NCBI RefSeq assembly: GCF_001427105.1
Contig: NZ_LMGI01000004.1
Coordinates: forward strand, 372,001 to 436,000
DNA length: 64,000 nucleotides
DNA from: Sphingopyxis sp. Root154
Lineage (GTDB): Bacteria > Pseudomonadota > Alphaproteobacteria > Sphingomonadales > Sphingomonadaceae
Reading direction: 5' to 3'
Made by a program: the position numbers and the translations under genes. The notes under the pieces are model-generated. The model was not told where the DNA came from. It ran no database searches and saw only the letters and a list, made by a program, of their open reading frames with translations. Below, one piece after another: positions 17,801-26,452 of this stretch; position 1 is the first letter of the stretch; every line of letters starts with the position of its first letter.

Positions 17801-18297
17801 CGCTGTTCGAGCGGTTGCCGCCGGTTCTGGCCGCGCGTCGCCGCGCGGCCGCATCGCACTGGCTCGCGGTACAGGCGGCGGCGCTCGATGAGGGCGCGCG
17901 CGCGGCGATGGTCGACGAGGTGCTCGCGGTGATCGAGGATCCGGCGCACGCCGCGCTTTTCGGCCCCGGTTCGCTGGGCGAAGTGCCGCTGTCGGCGGTG
18001 GTCGACGGCGTGGTCGTGGCGGGGATTGTCGACCGGCTGCTCGTCACGCCCGACACGGTGACGGTGATCGACTACAAGACCGGGCGGCATGTGCCGGCGC
18101 ACGCCGCCGATGTCGCACCCGCCTATCTGCGGCAGATGGCGGCGTATCGCGATGCGCTGAGGGTGATCTTTCCCCGCCGGCGCGTCGAGACGGCTTTGCT
18201 CTATACGGCCGGGCCGCGGCTGATCGTGCTGGGCGATGACCTGCTCGACGCGCACAAGCCGGGCTTGCCTGCAACCAAGGCGAATTTGCCGGGTTGA
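14797..18297 (+). CDS. addA: Double-strand break repair helicase AddA
   Basis: A 1166-residue UvrD-like superfamily 1 helicase with a C-terminal nuclease domain, the motor subunit of AddAB. Motifs in order are Walker A LGASAGTGKTQVLSARVLRL near residue 30, TFTKAGAAEMAHRI, Walker B VDEAQDTN near residue 408, GDRKQAIFGFQG, a VMTVHGSKGLQAPIVILAD motif, and LLYVAMTRAEELL (motif VI). At the C-terminus a nuclease motif is seen in GIVDRLLVTPD followed by VIDYKTGRHV. The ATGA start overlaps the addB stop, so the two subunits should be made in equal amounts. The length is usual for alphaproteobacterial AddA. Confidence 0.96.
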   Translation: MIDPDKLLKMLDIGQRAAAQPDDHVWLGASAGTGKTQVLSARVLRLMLEGVSPEAILCITFTKAGAAEMAHRIHERLAMWVRMDDGDLRTELKALGLDLEFIGYDHGVPALIERARSLFATVIDSPGGAVRVQTIHSFCQTLLASFPLEARILPGFRALEDSEARALQREVLGTLLSQPGGDGDHMRSIAAMLARRLGQDAAIAFLARCASSFTAANAPRLAPRATDLRTALGLPQGDPADWRAAAIAGGAVADADIAAVALSGRDWATKTGDARADIMDDWHRADSHGRAAMLAAVRGCFLTGTGDLRADYTKEKGAMRGCLGAAERIVAATGDLLATATAMQVADDLAAAWDLGSRFAEAYALAKRDKGYADFDDLISIAGHLLATGDFGDWVRFKLDQRTDHILVDEAQDTNARQWAIILSLAAEFFAGLGAKDDRVRTMFTVGDRKQAIFGFQGTEPAAFEAARIRFGERAAAGGRPFEDVDLDTNYRSSPAVLDVVDAWIAAGAPELMGLESDEPPHIPADFNRDRAGRVELWEPLPVGKALDAAADDESDREDGEEEAGSGESSVAASDPASLRLSRAIADEVQDWIEHGKDGRSVAPGDILILVRRRRDLAARIVARLQSRHVPVAGVDRFSLTQSLAVQDLLAAMRFAVQPLDDLNLAGLLVSPLLGWTQDQLFGFAHRRKGCALWEQLRARESDAPPETMAALRGLLGMADFTTPFRFLDAILSGPRGGRRKLYCRLGREARDPIDELLGQALAFERREAPSLLGFLAHIAASTAEIKRQTEARSDVVRVMTVHGSKGLQAPIVILADATDDPRPRRLTFDLSMGAWDKLPVFGLGKDERHGAIAKAHDDKEAAEREEHWRLLYVAMTRAEELLVVTGITKTADRTLPDNNWHSAVDAVMADMGADWQDAGPRWGRKRVYAVQPKKWARPPKDKVRPGAPPIVVPPWAAKSAPEEARPPRPLAPSALGEDDVASPPQGGERAVAVERGLLLHALFERLPPVLAARRRAAASHWLAVQAAALDEGARAAMVDEVLAVIEDPAHAALFGPGSLGEVPLSAVVDGVVVAGIVDRLLVTPDTVTVIDYKTGRHVPAHAADVAPAYLRQMAAYRDALRVIFPRRRVETALLYTAGPRLIVLGDDLLDAHKPGLPATKANLPG

Positions 18298-18360
18298 GCC
18301 CTTGAGCCGGACGCACCAACGCCTTAGCTTGGAGGCAACGATATTTCAGGAGTTCAGACT

Positions 18361-18681
18361 ATGAGTACCAAAGCGATCACCGACGCCAGCTTCCAGAGCG
18401 ACGTGCTCGACAGCGACACCCCCGTGCTCGTCGATTTCTGGGCCGAATGGTGCGGTCCGTGCAAGATGATCGGCCCGTCGCTCGAGGAAATCTCAGACGA
18501 ACTCGCGGGCAAGGTGGTGATTGCCAAGATCAACATCGACGAAAATCCCGATGCGCCGGGCAAATATGGTGTGCGCGGCATCCCGACGATGATCCTGTTC
18601 AAAAATGGCGAGATCGCCGACACCAAGGTCGGCGCGGCGCCGAAGAGCGCGCTCAAGGGCTGGCTCGAAGGCGCGCTCTGA
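18361..18681 (+). CDS. trxA: Thioredoxin
   Basis: A 106-residue cytoplasmic thioredoxin with the active site WCGPCK near residues 30-35 and the cis-Pro region RGIPTMILFKNGE. It reduces protein disulfides and serves ribonucleotide reductase and peroxiredoxins such as the Prx5 type at 3707-4189. It lies 63 bases after addA with its own ribosome site (CAGGAG) and probably its own promoter, and ends in a strong terminator. The placement after addA is seen in other alphaproteobacteria as far as I recall. Confidence 0.97.
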   Translation: MSTKAITDASFQSDVLDSDTPVLVDFWAEWCGPCKMIGPSLEEISDELAGKVVIAKINIDENPDAPGKYGVRGIPTMILFKNGEIADTKVGAAPKSALKGWLEGAL

Positions 18682-18690
18682 CCCTATTTT

Positions 18691-18720
18691 CGCCACCCCG
18701 GACGGGGTGGCGTATTATTT
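18691..18720 (+). terminator. Terminator after trxA
   Basis: CGCCACCCC at 18691-18699 pairs perfectly with GGGGTGGCG at 18704-18712 over a four-base loop and is followed by a T-rich tail (TATTATTT). This is a standard intrinsic terminator ten bases after the trxA stop. Confidence 0.85.
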
Positions 18721-18850
18721 GAGCTCGTCTGGCGACAAAAAGTTTAAATTGCCGAAGTTTGACGGTCTTTAGCAACCTCGCCTCCCCTCTCGCAACGTCA
18801 TGCTCCTTTTTGGGCTTGGCGTCGTAGGGCGTTTGGAGAAGCCATCGAGC

Positions 18851-19546
18851 TTACATCCGGTCGATTTGGAGATGCAGGACGTTCGTGAGAAGCGCCAGCT
18901 CCGCGGTGCCGATCGCCGACCATCCCATGGCCTTTTGCGCGATGATCCTGCGGGTATGGAACGACGGGATGCTCGATACGAGCAATATCGATTGCACGCG
19001 CGATTCGGCTGACACGTCGGGCTCGGACTTGATTCGGGATATCAGCCGCGCGTTGCGCTCGATGCCGGGCAGCCACAGGCGATCGTAGAAGATATCGAAG
19101 GCCGGACCCGGCTCGGCGAGTTCGCGGGCGATGATGCCGCTGCCGAGCCCATAGGTCGCGTTACCCAATATCAGTTCCACCGATGCGGCCATCAGGTTTT
19201 TGAGCGCGTCGCGCGCCTCTTCGGGCCCCGATGTCGACTCGATGGTCCGCCTTGCCCGGTTTACGGCGTCATGGTTCGCGCGTTCGAAACGCTCGACTAT
19301 CTCCCCGGCGCACGCGCGATATAGCCCTTCCTTGCTGCCGAAATAATAGTTCAGCGGCGGAAGCGTCGTCTTCGCCCGTTCGGCGATGCGGCGCGTCGTC
19401 GCGGACTTGAATCCCGCCGCCCCGAACTCGATCAGCGCCGCGTCCAATATGCGCTGACGCGACTGGTCGCCCTTGGGCGACATGTTCGACACCGCGTCTC
19501 TTCCGGGCTGTGCAACGGGCCCTTCGACCGAATCTCCCATCGTCAT
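18851..19546 (-). CDS. TetR-family transcriptional regulator (CecR-like C-terminal domain)
   Basis: A 231-residue repressor-type protein. The N-terminal helix-turn-helix spans about residues 27-75, with RILDAALIEFGAAGFKSATT, then RRIAERAKTTLPPLNYYFGS as the recognition helix and the usual KEGLY. The C-terminal ligand domain, with a GSGIIARELAEPG segment, resembles the DUF1956/CecR group. The ATG at 19546 has GAGG six bases upstream; a Met two codons later is a poorer choice. It is divergent from a TonB-dependent receptor gene followed by a sulfatase and is probably their local repressor, responding to the transported compound. That role is inferred from position only. Confidence 0.88.
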   Translation of the reverse strand: MTMGDSVEGPVAQPGRDAVSNMSPKGDQSRQRILDAALIEFGAAGFKSATTRRIAERAKTTLPPLNYYFGSKEGLYRACAGEIVERFERANHDAVNRARRTIESTSGPEEARDALKNLMAASVELILGNATYGLGSGIIARELAEPGPAFDIFYDRLWLPGIERNARLISRIKSEPDVSAESRVQSILLVSSIPSFHTRRIIAQKAMGWSAIGTAELALLTNVLHLQIDRM

Positions 19547-19701
19547 GATCAACCTCAAAGCTTCTTCGCTGCAACGGACCTGTCGTGCGTAAAGCAAATG
19601 CCCGCGGGTTGGCAAACATCCGGTTTCCGGCAGAATATCAGGCTTTCGGCGCCCTTTGAAAAAATACTTAGAATACTATTGATTTCCGCTGTTTCAAAAT
19701 A

Positions 19702-19713
19702 TATCACTTGATA
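19702..19713. promoter_or_regulatory. Candidate TetR operator
   Basis: TATCA-CT-TGATA is a perfect 12-base inverted repeat, 78 bases before the receptor ATG, in the 244-base region between the divergent tetR and receptor genes. It is the best dyad I saw there, but it is short and AT-rich, so chance is possible. Confidence 0.35.
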
Positions 19714-19790
19714 CATAATAGGGAAGGCCCGGAGTCGAGAGGTGCGAAAAGCGCCTCGTGGGACGCCGGCCGTGAACATGGGAGAGAGGG

Positions 19791-22055
19791 ATGACACGCC
19801 ACCACCGGGCCTTGACGGCACTTGCCACCGGAAGCTTGATGATCGCGTTTGCCCATCCCGCAGCGGCGCAGGAGGCCGAAGCGGCCGGGGCGACCGATAC
19901 GGCGGGCAGCGAAGACATCATCGTCACCGCCTCGCGCCGTCCGCAAACGCTTCAGGAAGTGCCGATTTCGGTGGGTGTCGTGACCGGCGACGCGATCGAG
20001 CAGCAGGGGCAGCGCCTGTTCACCGACCTCCAGTCGTCGGTTCCCAACCTCCAGATCGACAACACCAATGGCAATTACGCGATCACCATTCGCGGGCTCG
20101 GGTCGGGCGCGAACAATCTGGCGTTCGAGCAATCGGTCGGGCTGTTCGTCGACGGCGTCTATTCCAGCCGCGCGCGTTCGTTGCAGGTGCCGTTCCTCGA
20201 CGTCGAGCGCATCGAGGTCGTTCGCGGGCCGCAGGGTGCGCTGTTCGGCAAGAACACCAATGCCGGTGCGATCAGCATGGTGACGCGCCGTCCGACGCGC
20301 GATTTCGAGGCCGAGTTCCGTGCGGGCACCGAACTGGCAGAAGGGGGCATGAATTTCAGCGGCTATCTGTCGGGACCGATCAGCGACACGCTGAGCCTCC
20401 GGCTGAGCGGCGGGGCAGGGCAAGCCGACGGCTATATCGAAAACCGGCTGACGGGTTTCGACGACAACGGATCGAAATACCGCTCGGGGCGCGCGCAATT
20501 GCTGTGGGAGCCGAGCGAGGATTTCGAAATCCTGCTCAAGGCCGAGGGGTTCCGGAACGAGATCAACGGGTCGAATGCCGTCTACAACAATATCGGCAAT
20601 CCGAACTGCAACCTCTGCAATATCATCCGTAACGCCAGCGGCGGCGCCGACGCGCAGGACAAGCCCGGCTTCTGGCGGTTCAGCCGCGGCTTCCCCAAGG
20701 AATATGATGTCACCAAGTCGCGCACCGGCGCGATGACGATGAACTGGACCCCGGGCGACTGGACGGTCAACTCGATCACCGCCTATCAGGCGGTGGATTC
20801 GGAGCGCACGTTCAACACCATTCCCGGCCCGATCAACCTGCTCAACACATTGCAGGCCGAAGAGAGCAGCCAGTTCTTCCAGGAGTTGCGCGTCTCGCGC
20901 GATGTCGCGGCGGGCATAAACGTCGCGTTCGGCGCCACTTACACGGACGCCGATCTCGATATCCTGCAGCTCGTCAGCTACAACGGCAATCTGGTCGGGT
21001 CGACGCTGCCGCAGGCCGAGGGCAAGCGCGGCTTTACCCAGTCGTCCTGGTCGCTGTCGCCCTTTGCGATCGTCGAGGCCGAACTGACCGATGCGCTGAC
21101 CGTCAGCGGCAGCCTGCGCTACAGCTATGAAAAGAAGAATGCGCGCGGGACGAGCACCAATGTCGGGCCGCGCATCCCCGCGAACAATCTGGATTTCGAC
21201 ATCAGCGGCAGCCGCACCGAGAAGCTCTGGGATTATTCGCTCCGCCTCCGCTACGAATTCAGCCCCGCGGTGTCGGCCTATGTCAGCTATGCGACGGGCA
21301 CGAAGGGCGGGGGGTTCCTGTCGAACGACGGGCTGCTCCTCTACAACATCCGCAACAACGATGGCCGTTTCGACTTCGACGACGAACGCGCGCGCGCGTG
21401 GGAACTCGGCACGAAAATGCGCTTGTTTGACCGCAAGCTCGACCTCGACATCGCGCTGTTCCGGACGCGCTTCGCCAATCTGCAGGTGTCCTCGTACAAC
21501 GGCACCGCCTTCATCACCGGCAACGCCGCCAAGGCGACCGCGCAAGGTGTCGAGGTCGAGGCGCGCTACCGGCCGAGCCAGGTCGTCAGCCTTGGCGCCA
21601 CGGGGGCTTATCTGGACGCGAAATATAACGACTATCCGGGCGGGCCATGCCTCTACAACGCGCCGGTCACCTGTACGCCAGCAACGAACAATCTGTCCGG
21701 CGTGCGCCTGACCCGCGCGCCCGAATGGAAGGCGTCGGGCTATGTGCAGTTCGATGTGCCGGTGAGCGAAGACCTGATCGTCAGCGCCCGCGGCGCCGCC
21801 GACTACACGTCGAAATCCTATCTGCAGGGCGACCTGAACCCGCTCAATACGCAGCCGGGCTATGTAAAGGTCGACGCGCGCCTCGCCATCCGCAAGGAAG
21901 ACGGCGCGTGGGAACTCGCGCTCGTCGGGCGTAACCTGACGAACGAGGTGACCTTCAGCCAGGCGATCAACACACCGCTGCTCGGCGGGAACAGCCATGT
22001 CGTGATGATCAACGCGCCGCGGACGGTCAATCTGGAAGCCGTGCTGCGCTTCTAG
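19791..22055 (+). CDS. TonB-dependent outer-membrane receptor
   Basis: A 754-residue receptor with a signal peptide ending near AHPAAAQ. A TonB-box-like SEDIIVTASRR follows at about residue 38, then a plug domain (PISVGVVTGDAIEQQG, VPNLQID, VDGVYSSRA, VEVVRGPQGALFGKNT-type sequence) and a 22-strand barrel ending in aromatic LEAVLRF. It should take up a specific substrate across the outer membrane using TonB-ExbBD energy. The barrel is of the general sphingomonad catabolic type, not an obvious siderophore receptor. The next gene, 34 bases downstream, is a sulfatase, so a sulfated compound is a reasonable guess for the ligand. Confidence 0.93.
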   Translation: MTRHHRALTALATGSLMIAFAHPAAAQEAEAAGATDTAGSEDIIVTASRRPQTLQEVPISVGVVTGDAIEQQGQRLFTDLQSSVPNLQIDNTNGNYAITIRGLGSGANNLAFEQSVGLFVDGVYSSRARSLQVPFLDVERIEVVRGPQGALFGKNTNAGAISMVTRRPTRDFEAEFRAGTELAEGGMNFSGYLSGPISDTLSLRLSGGAGQADGYIENRLTGFDDNGSKYRSGRAQLLWEPSEDFEILLKAEGFRNEINGSNAVYNNIGNPNCNLCNIIRNASGGADAQDKPGFWRFSRGFPKEYDVTKSRTGAMTMNWTPGDWTVNSITAYQAVDSERTFNTIPGPINLLNTLQAEESSQFFQELRVSRDVAAGINVAFGATYTDADLDILQLVSYNGNLVGSTLPQAEGKRGFTQSSWSLSPFAIVEAELTDALTVSGSLRYSYEKKNARGTSTNVGPRIPANNLDFDISGSRTEKLWDYSLRLRYEFSPAVSAYVSYATGTKGGGFLSNDGLLLYNIRNNDGRFDFDDERARAWELGTKMRLFDRKLDLDIALFRTRFANLQVSSYNGTAFITGNAAKATAQGVEVEARYRPSQVVSLGATGAYLDAKYNDYPGGPCLYNAPVTCTPATNNLSGVRLTRAPEWKASGYVQFDVPVSEDLIVSARGAADYTSKSYLQGDLNPLNTQPGYVKVDARLAIRKEDGAWELALVGRNLTNEVTFSQAINTPLLGGNSHVVMINAPRTVNLEAVLRF

Positions 22056-22089
22056 GCACGGCATCGATTGGACATGGAAAGGCCCCGAG

Positions 22090-23793
22090 ATGGTTTGGAC
22101 TGTTGACCGCCGGACATTCGTAGGCGGGCTGGGCGGCGCCGGGGCGCTCGCGGCGTCGGGCGCGCGGGCCAGCGTGTCCGCCGCGGACCGGCGCAAGCTC
22201 AACATCCTGATGATCGTCACCGATCAGGAACAGAGTATCGCGAGCTTCCCGAAGGGGCTCCTCGAAAAGCTGCCGGGGCACCGCGAACTGATGGCGCGCG
22301 GGCTGCTCGTCGAAAACTACCATGTCCAGACGACGCCGTGCAGCCCGTCGCGCTCGACGATCTTCACCGGGCATCACACGCAGCGCACGGGCATCTATCT
22401 GAACTCGAGCGGCGCCGAGGATCCGGTGCTGCCGACCGACCTGCCGACGCTGGGGCATATGATGCGGTCGGCGGGCTATTACACCAGCTACAAGGGCAAA
22501 TGGCACCTTTCGCCGATCAACGAAAAGCGCAACTGGAACCAGGTGTCGGGCATGATCTACCCGGCCACCGAGAAAGCCATGGAAGAATATGGCTTCGACG
22601 ATTACGGGTTCGACGGCGAGGCGGTCGGGCTGACGTGGGACGGATACCGGCACGATCAATATATCGCCGCCGATGCGTCGCGCAGCATTCTCGATTTCAA
22701 GGGGCAGGGCAGCAAGACCGCCGGCCAGCCGTGGTTCATGGTCGTCGGCCTGCTCAACCCGCACGACATCATGTTCTATGATGCGACGGGCAAGCAAACC
22801 GAGACGCGCGCGCATCCCTATCTTCTGGGGCCGCTCCGCCGCGAACCGGGGGATCCGCTCTATGCCGAGGACAATGGTTTCGAGCTGCCCGAGAGCTTTT
22901 ACCGCGACGATCTCAGCGGCAAGCCCGAGGCGCATCGCGGCATCGCCGCGTCGAACATCCGCACCTATGGCGCGATGGATCATGGCGACGAAGCGTCGTG
23001 GCGCCGTTTTCGCAATTATTATTACAACTGCATCCGCGACGTCGACCGCCGGATCGGCCAGTTGTTGTGGGCGCTCGAGACGAGCGGCCAGCTCGAGAAC
23101 ACGATCATCGTCTATACCGCCGACCATGGCGAACGCGCCGGGGCGCACGGCATGCGGCAAAAGGGCGGCACGATCTACCGCGAGGAAACGAACGTGCCGA
23201 TGATCATCGTCCATCCCGATGCCGCGGGCGGGCGCCGCTCGCGCCGCCTGATGAGCGCGGTCGATATCGCGCCGACCCTGCTCGCGCTGGGGGGGAAGGA
23301 TGCCGGCTGGCGGAAGGAGCATTATCCCGATCTGCCCGGCGTCGACGTGACGTCGCTGCTGACCGATGCCGATGCGCGCACCGAACGCGACGTCCGGGGG
23401 CATTTGTTCAACTACGCCGTGGGTTATGGCTGGGCGCCGAAGGCGGGACAGCCCGCGACCGCCCCTTTTACCGACCGTTTCGACCTCTCGCGCCGGCGGT
23501 TGCACCGCGGCGTGCATGACGGCCGCTGGAAATTCGCGCGCTATTTTGCGCCTGCGCATCATCGGCACCCGCAAAACTGGGCCGAATTGTCAGCGAACAA
23601 CGATCTCGAACTCTATGATACGCACGCCGACCCCGACGAGATCGTCAATCTCGCCGCGCGGCCCGAGCAGCGACGCAACATGACGCGGCTCAATGCGATG
23701 GTGAACGCGCTGATCGCGCGCGAGGTCGGGACGGACGACGGCAGCGAATATCCGGGGCCGACCGAGATATATAATCGGCCATGGCCGGGATGA
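22090..23793 (+). CDS. Sulfatase, Tat-exported
   Basis: A 567-residue type I sulfatase that should hydrolyse a sulfate ester in the periplasm. The N-terminus DRRTFVGGLGGAGALAASGA is a twin-arginine signal. The formylglycine motif C-x-P-S-R appears as TTPCSPSRSTIFTGHHTQRT with the modified Cys at residue 84. Metal and active-site motifs are MIVTDQEQ near residue 42, YKGKWHLS near residue 138 and YTADHGERAGAHG near residue 343. No formylglycine-generating enzyme or anSME is in the window, so maturation depends on a distant gene. It follows the TonB receptor in a likely operon. The substrate is unknown; the metal site reads TDQ where many family members have DD. Confidence 0.92.
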   Translation: MVWTVDRRTFVGGLGGAGALAASGARASVSAADRRKLNILMIVTDQEQSIASFPKGLLEKLPGHRELMARGLLVENYHVQTTPCSPSRSTIFTGHHTQRTGIYLNSSGAEDPVLPTDLPTLGHMMRSAGYYTSYKGKWHLSPINEKRNWNQVSGMIYPATEKAMEEYGFDDYGFDGEAVGLTWDGYRHDQYIAADASRSILDFKGQGSKTAGQPWFMVVGLLNPHDIMFYDATGKQTETRAHPYLLGPLRREPGDPLYAEDNGFELPESFYRDDLSGKPEAHRGIAASNIRTYGAMDHGDEASWRRFRNYYYNCIRDVDRRIGQLLWALETSGQLENTIIVYTADHGERAGAHGMRQKGGTIYREETNVPMIIVHPDAAGGRRSRRLMSAVDIAPTLLALGGKDAGWRKEHYPDLPGVDVTSLLTDADARTERDVRGHLFNYAVGYGWAPKAGQPATAPFTDRFDLSRRRLHRGVHDGRWKFARYFAPAHHRHPQNWAELSANNDLELYDTHADPDEIVNLAARPEQRRNMTRLNAMVNALIAREVGTDDGSEYPGPTEIYNRPWPG

Positions 23794-23803
23794 GAGCGGA
23801 TCG

Positions 23804-25309
23804 TCAGCCCTGGCTGGCTTCGGCGTGGGCCTGCGGGTCGACGCGTGTCATCGCGGCGATTGAAAGCAGCAAGGCAAAGGCGGCGAAGGCCATCGTATAG
23901 ATGGGCTCCCCCGGAAACAGCGATTTCATGATCGAGCCCATCACTGTTGCGACGAGCAATTGCGGGACCACGACGAAGACGTTGAAGAGCCCCATGTAGA
24001 TGCCGAGCTTCGCTTGCGGCAGGCTGGAGGCGAGGATCGCGTAAGGCATCGCGAGGACCGACGCCCAGAAAATGCCGATGAAGATTTCGCTGATGATCAG
24101 CTGCGTGGGATCGCGCAGCAGGAAGAAGCTTCCGTACCCAACCGCGCCGCACGCGAGCCCGACCATGTGCGTCCGCGCCTGCCCAAGACGCCGCGCGAGC
24201 CAGGGGAGCAAGGTGAGCGCCGCTACCGCGGCGACGCCGTTATAGATGGCGAACAATTGGCCGACCCAGTTGCCCGCGTCCTGATACGCCGCGCTCGCGG
24301 CATCGGTCGTTCCGAAATGATATTGGGCGACGATCGGGGTGGTGTTGATCCACATGATGAACAGCGCCGACCAGCTGAAGAACTGTACGAGCGCCAGCCG
24401 CTTCATCAGCGGCGGCATGCCCGAGAAATCGCCGACGATGCTCGACAGCATATTCTTGTCGTTGCCCCGGCGCGCCAGCGCGATCGCGGCGATGCTTGCG
24501 AGACCGTAGCCAATGAGCAGCGCGCCGAGCAGCAGCACTTCGCGGAGCAGCGCGAAATGATGCTGGACGAACAGGATGAGGATGCCCGCGGCTGCCCAGG
24601 CGAGGCCGCCGCGATAGCTCCGCGACGCGAGTGCGCGGCTGGCCGATGCCGCGTCGGGCGCGGCGCGTTCGAACGCCGCCATCTGTTCGGGGCTATATTC
24701 GCCCGTTGTGACGATGGTCCACAGCACCGCGAGGAACAGCGCGATCCCGCCGAACCAGAAGGCATAGCGGACGGTATCGGGGATCTGCCCCGCCGGTGCG
24801 ACGTTCGCGACGCCCATCGCCTCCATCAGCGAAGGAAACAGCGACCCGACGACGGCGCCCGCGCCGATGAAGGCAGTCTGCACCGCATAGCCGACGCTGT
24901 GCTGGTCCTTGCGCAGCATATCGCCGACGAAGGCGCGGAATGGTTCCATCGAGATGTTGAGCGAGGCGTCGAGGATCCACAGCATCATCGCCGCAAACCA
25001 GATCGCGGGGCTTTCGGGCATGACGAACAGCGCGATCACGGCGAGGATCGCGCCGGCGAGAAAGTAAGGACGGCGGCGTCCGAGCCGGCCGAGCCAGGTG
25101 CGGTCGCTCATATGCCCGACGATCGGCTGGACGAGCAGCCCGGTCAGCGGCGCGGCGACCCACAGGCCGGGCAGGCGTTCGATATCCTCGCCCAGCGACT
25201 GGAAGATCCGGCTCATATTCGCATTTTGCAGCGCGAAGCCGATCTGGATGCCGAAAAAGCCGAAGCTGATATTCCATAGGCCGGCAAAGCCCTGCTTCGG
25301 CTTTTCCAT
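23804..25309 (-). CDS. MFS sugar permease, SLC45/sucrose-permease-like (maltodextrin uptake)
   Basis: A 501-residue inner-membrane transporter with about 12 hydrophobic segments. The loop GHMSDRTWLGRLGRRRPYF between helices 2 and 3 is the hallmark of sucrose/maltose-type MFS carriers such as plant SUT and the Caulobacter MalY type. It probably carries maltose or maltodextrins from the periplasm to the cytosolic GH13 alpha-glucosidase encoded nearby. GGGGAG lies seven bases before the ATG at 25309; an ATG one codon earlier is possible. A LacI-type palindrome stands 88 bases upstream. It is convergent with the sulfatase gene (10-base gap). Confidence 0.88.
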   Translation of the reverse strand: MEKPKQGFAGLWNISFGFFGIQIGFALQNANMSRIFQSLGEDIERLPGLWVAAPLTGLLVQPIVGHMSDRTWLGRLGRRRPYFLAGAILAVIALFVMPESPAIWFAAMMLWILDASLNISMEPFRAFVGDMLRKDQHSVGYAVQTAFIGAGAVVGSLFPSLMEAMGVANVAPAGQIPDTVRYAFWFGGIALFLAVLWTIVTTGEYSPEQMAAFERAAPDAASASRALASRSYRGGLAWAAAGILILFVQHHFALLREVLLLGALLIGYGLASIAAIALARRGNDKNMLSSIVGDFSGMPPLMKRLALVQFFSWSALFIMWINTTPIVAQYHFGTTDAASAAYQDAGNWVGQLFAIYNGVAAVAALTLLPWLARRLGQARTHMVGLACGAVGYGSFFLLRDPTQLIISEIFIGIFWASVLAMPYAILASSLPQAKLGIYMGLFNVFVVVPQLLVATVMGSIMKSLFPGEPIYTMAFAAFALLLSIAAMTRVDPQAHAEASQG

Positions 25310-25396
25310 CATGCGTCTCCCCTTGCGGCCGCTGTCGCGGCTCGCGTTGGTGCGGGTGTTGCAGCGCACACCGGGCAGGGCAAGCGCAGTGCGGCT

Positions 25397-25412
25397 ACGT
25401 ATACGAATACGT
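25397..25412. promoter_or_regulatory. Candidate LacI operator A (permease promoter)
   Basis: ACGTATACGAATACGT is an even palindrome centred on CG with a single mismatched pair. It lies between the lacI stop and the permease start and closely matches site B in the lacI/TonB intergenic region. LacI-family sites are of this type (even dyad, central CG). Confidence 0.7.
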
Positions 25413-25417
25413 TGGCG

Positions 25418-26452
25418 TCAGACGGCCGTACTCTGACGCCGGATCAGCCGGGCCGGCAATATCCGCTGTTCGACCGGGCGGCCGTCGATCCGCGCGAGCA
25501 GCGCGTCGACGAGCAAGGCTCCCGCGCCCTTCATATCCTGCATCAGCGTGGTCAATGTCGGCGAGGTCAGGCTGGCGGCAGGGATATCGTCGAAGCCGAT
25601 GATCGCGACGTCCTGCGGCAGCCGCAGCCCCGCTTCGGCCAGTGCGCGCATCGCGCCGATGGCGATCAGGTCGCTCGCGGCGAAAACAGCGTCGAAATTC
25701 TGGCCGCTTTCGATCAGCGATCGCGCGGCGGCATAGCCCGAATCTTCCGACGACACCGCATCGCGCTGCAACGCCGGGTCGGGTTCGAGACCCGCGGCGC
25801 GCATCGCGCGGCAAAGCCCGTCGTAACGATCCTGGAATTCGGGCGCATGATCCGAAGCATCACCGAGGAAGGCGATACGCCGACGCCCGATCTCGACCAG
25901 ATGCGCCCCCGCCTGTTCGCCCGCGCCGACATTGTCCGACCCGACGGTCAGCCCGATCCCGTCTTCGGACACGGATCCCCAGCGCACGAACTTGGTCCCC
26001 ATTTCGACCAGATGCTCGAGCTTGGTGAGGTAAAGCTGATAATCGCCGTAGCCGAGCAGGATGATGCCGTCGGACCGGTGGCTGTCCTGATAGGTGACAT
26101 GCCAGTCGTTGTGCATCTGCTGGAAACTGATCAGCAGGTCGTAACCGCGCCGCGCACATTCGCGCGTGATCGATCCCAGCATCGACAGGAAGAAGGGGTT
26201 GATCATCGATTCGTCGGGGTTCGGGTCCTCGAAGAAGAGCAGGGCGAGCGTATGGGTGCGCTGCGAGCGCAGGCTCGAGGCGTTCTTGTCGACGGTGTAG
26301 TTGAGCTCCTGCGCGATCCGCTGGATGTTGGCGCGGGTCGCGGCGCTGACCGATTTGCTGCCTCGCAGTGCGCGCGACACCGTCGGCTGCGAGACGCCCG
26401 CCAGATAGGCGATGTCGAAACTCGTCGGCTTGGCCGAGGGCTGACGCCCCAT
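25418..26452 (-). CDS. LacI-family transcriptional regulator of the maltodextrin locus
   Basis: A 344-residue LacI/GalR protein. The N-terminal helix-turn-helix (FDIAYLAGVSQPTVSRALRG) and hinge helix (IAQELNYTVDKNASSLRS) are followed by a periplasmic-binding-protein-like sensor domain with VGSDNVGAGEQAGAHL and IIGFDDIPAASLTSPTL. The ATG at 26452 has GGGAGAG upstream. It is divergent from the MalA-like receptor operon and lies directly before the permease gene. Two matching palindromes flank it, so it probably represses both transcripts and its own gene until a maltose-type sugar binds. Relatives in such loci are named MalI/AglR-like, but orthology is not certain. Confidence 0.92.
   Translation of the reverse strand: MGRQPSAKPTSFDIAYLAGVSQPTVSRALRGSKSVSAATRANIQRIAQELNYTVDKNASSLRSQRTHTLALLFFEDPNPDESMINPFFLSMLGSITRECARRGYDLLISFQQMHNDWHVTYQDSHRSDGIILLGYGDYQLYLTKLEHLVEMGTKFVRWGSVSEDGIGLTVGSDNVGAGEQAGAHLVEIGRRRIAFLGDASDHAPEFQDRYDGLCRAMRAAGLEPDPALQRDAVSSEDSGYAAARSLIESGQNFDAVFAASDLIAIGAMRALAEAGLRLPQDVAIIGFDDIPAASLTSPTLTTLMQDMKGAGALLVDALLARIDGRPVEQRILPARLIRRQSTAV

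Noticed and set aside
14698..18255. Very long open frame antisense to addA
   Set aside because: Arg-rich translation with no domain, exactly opposite a full-length AddA; a shadow of high-GC codon use.
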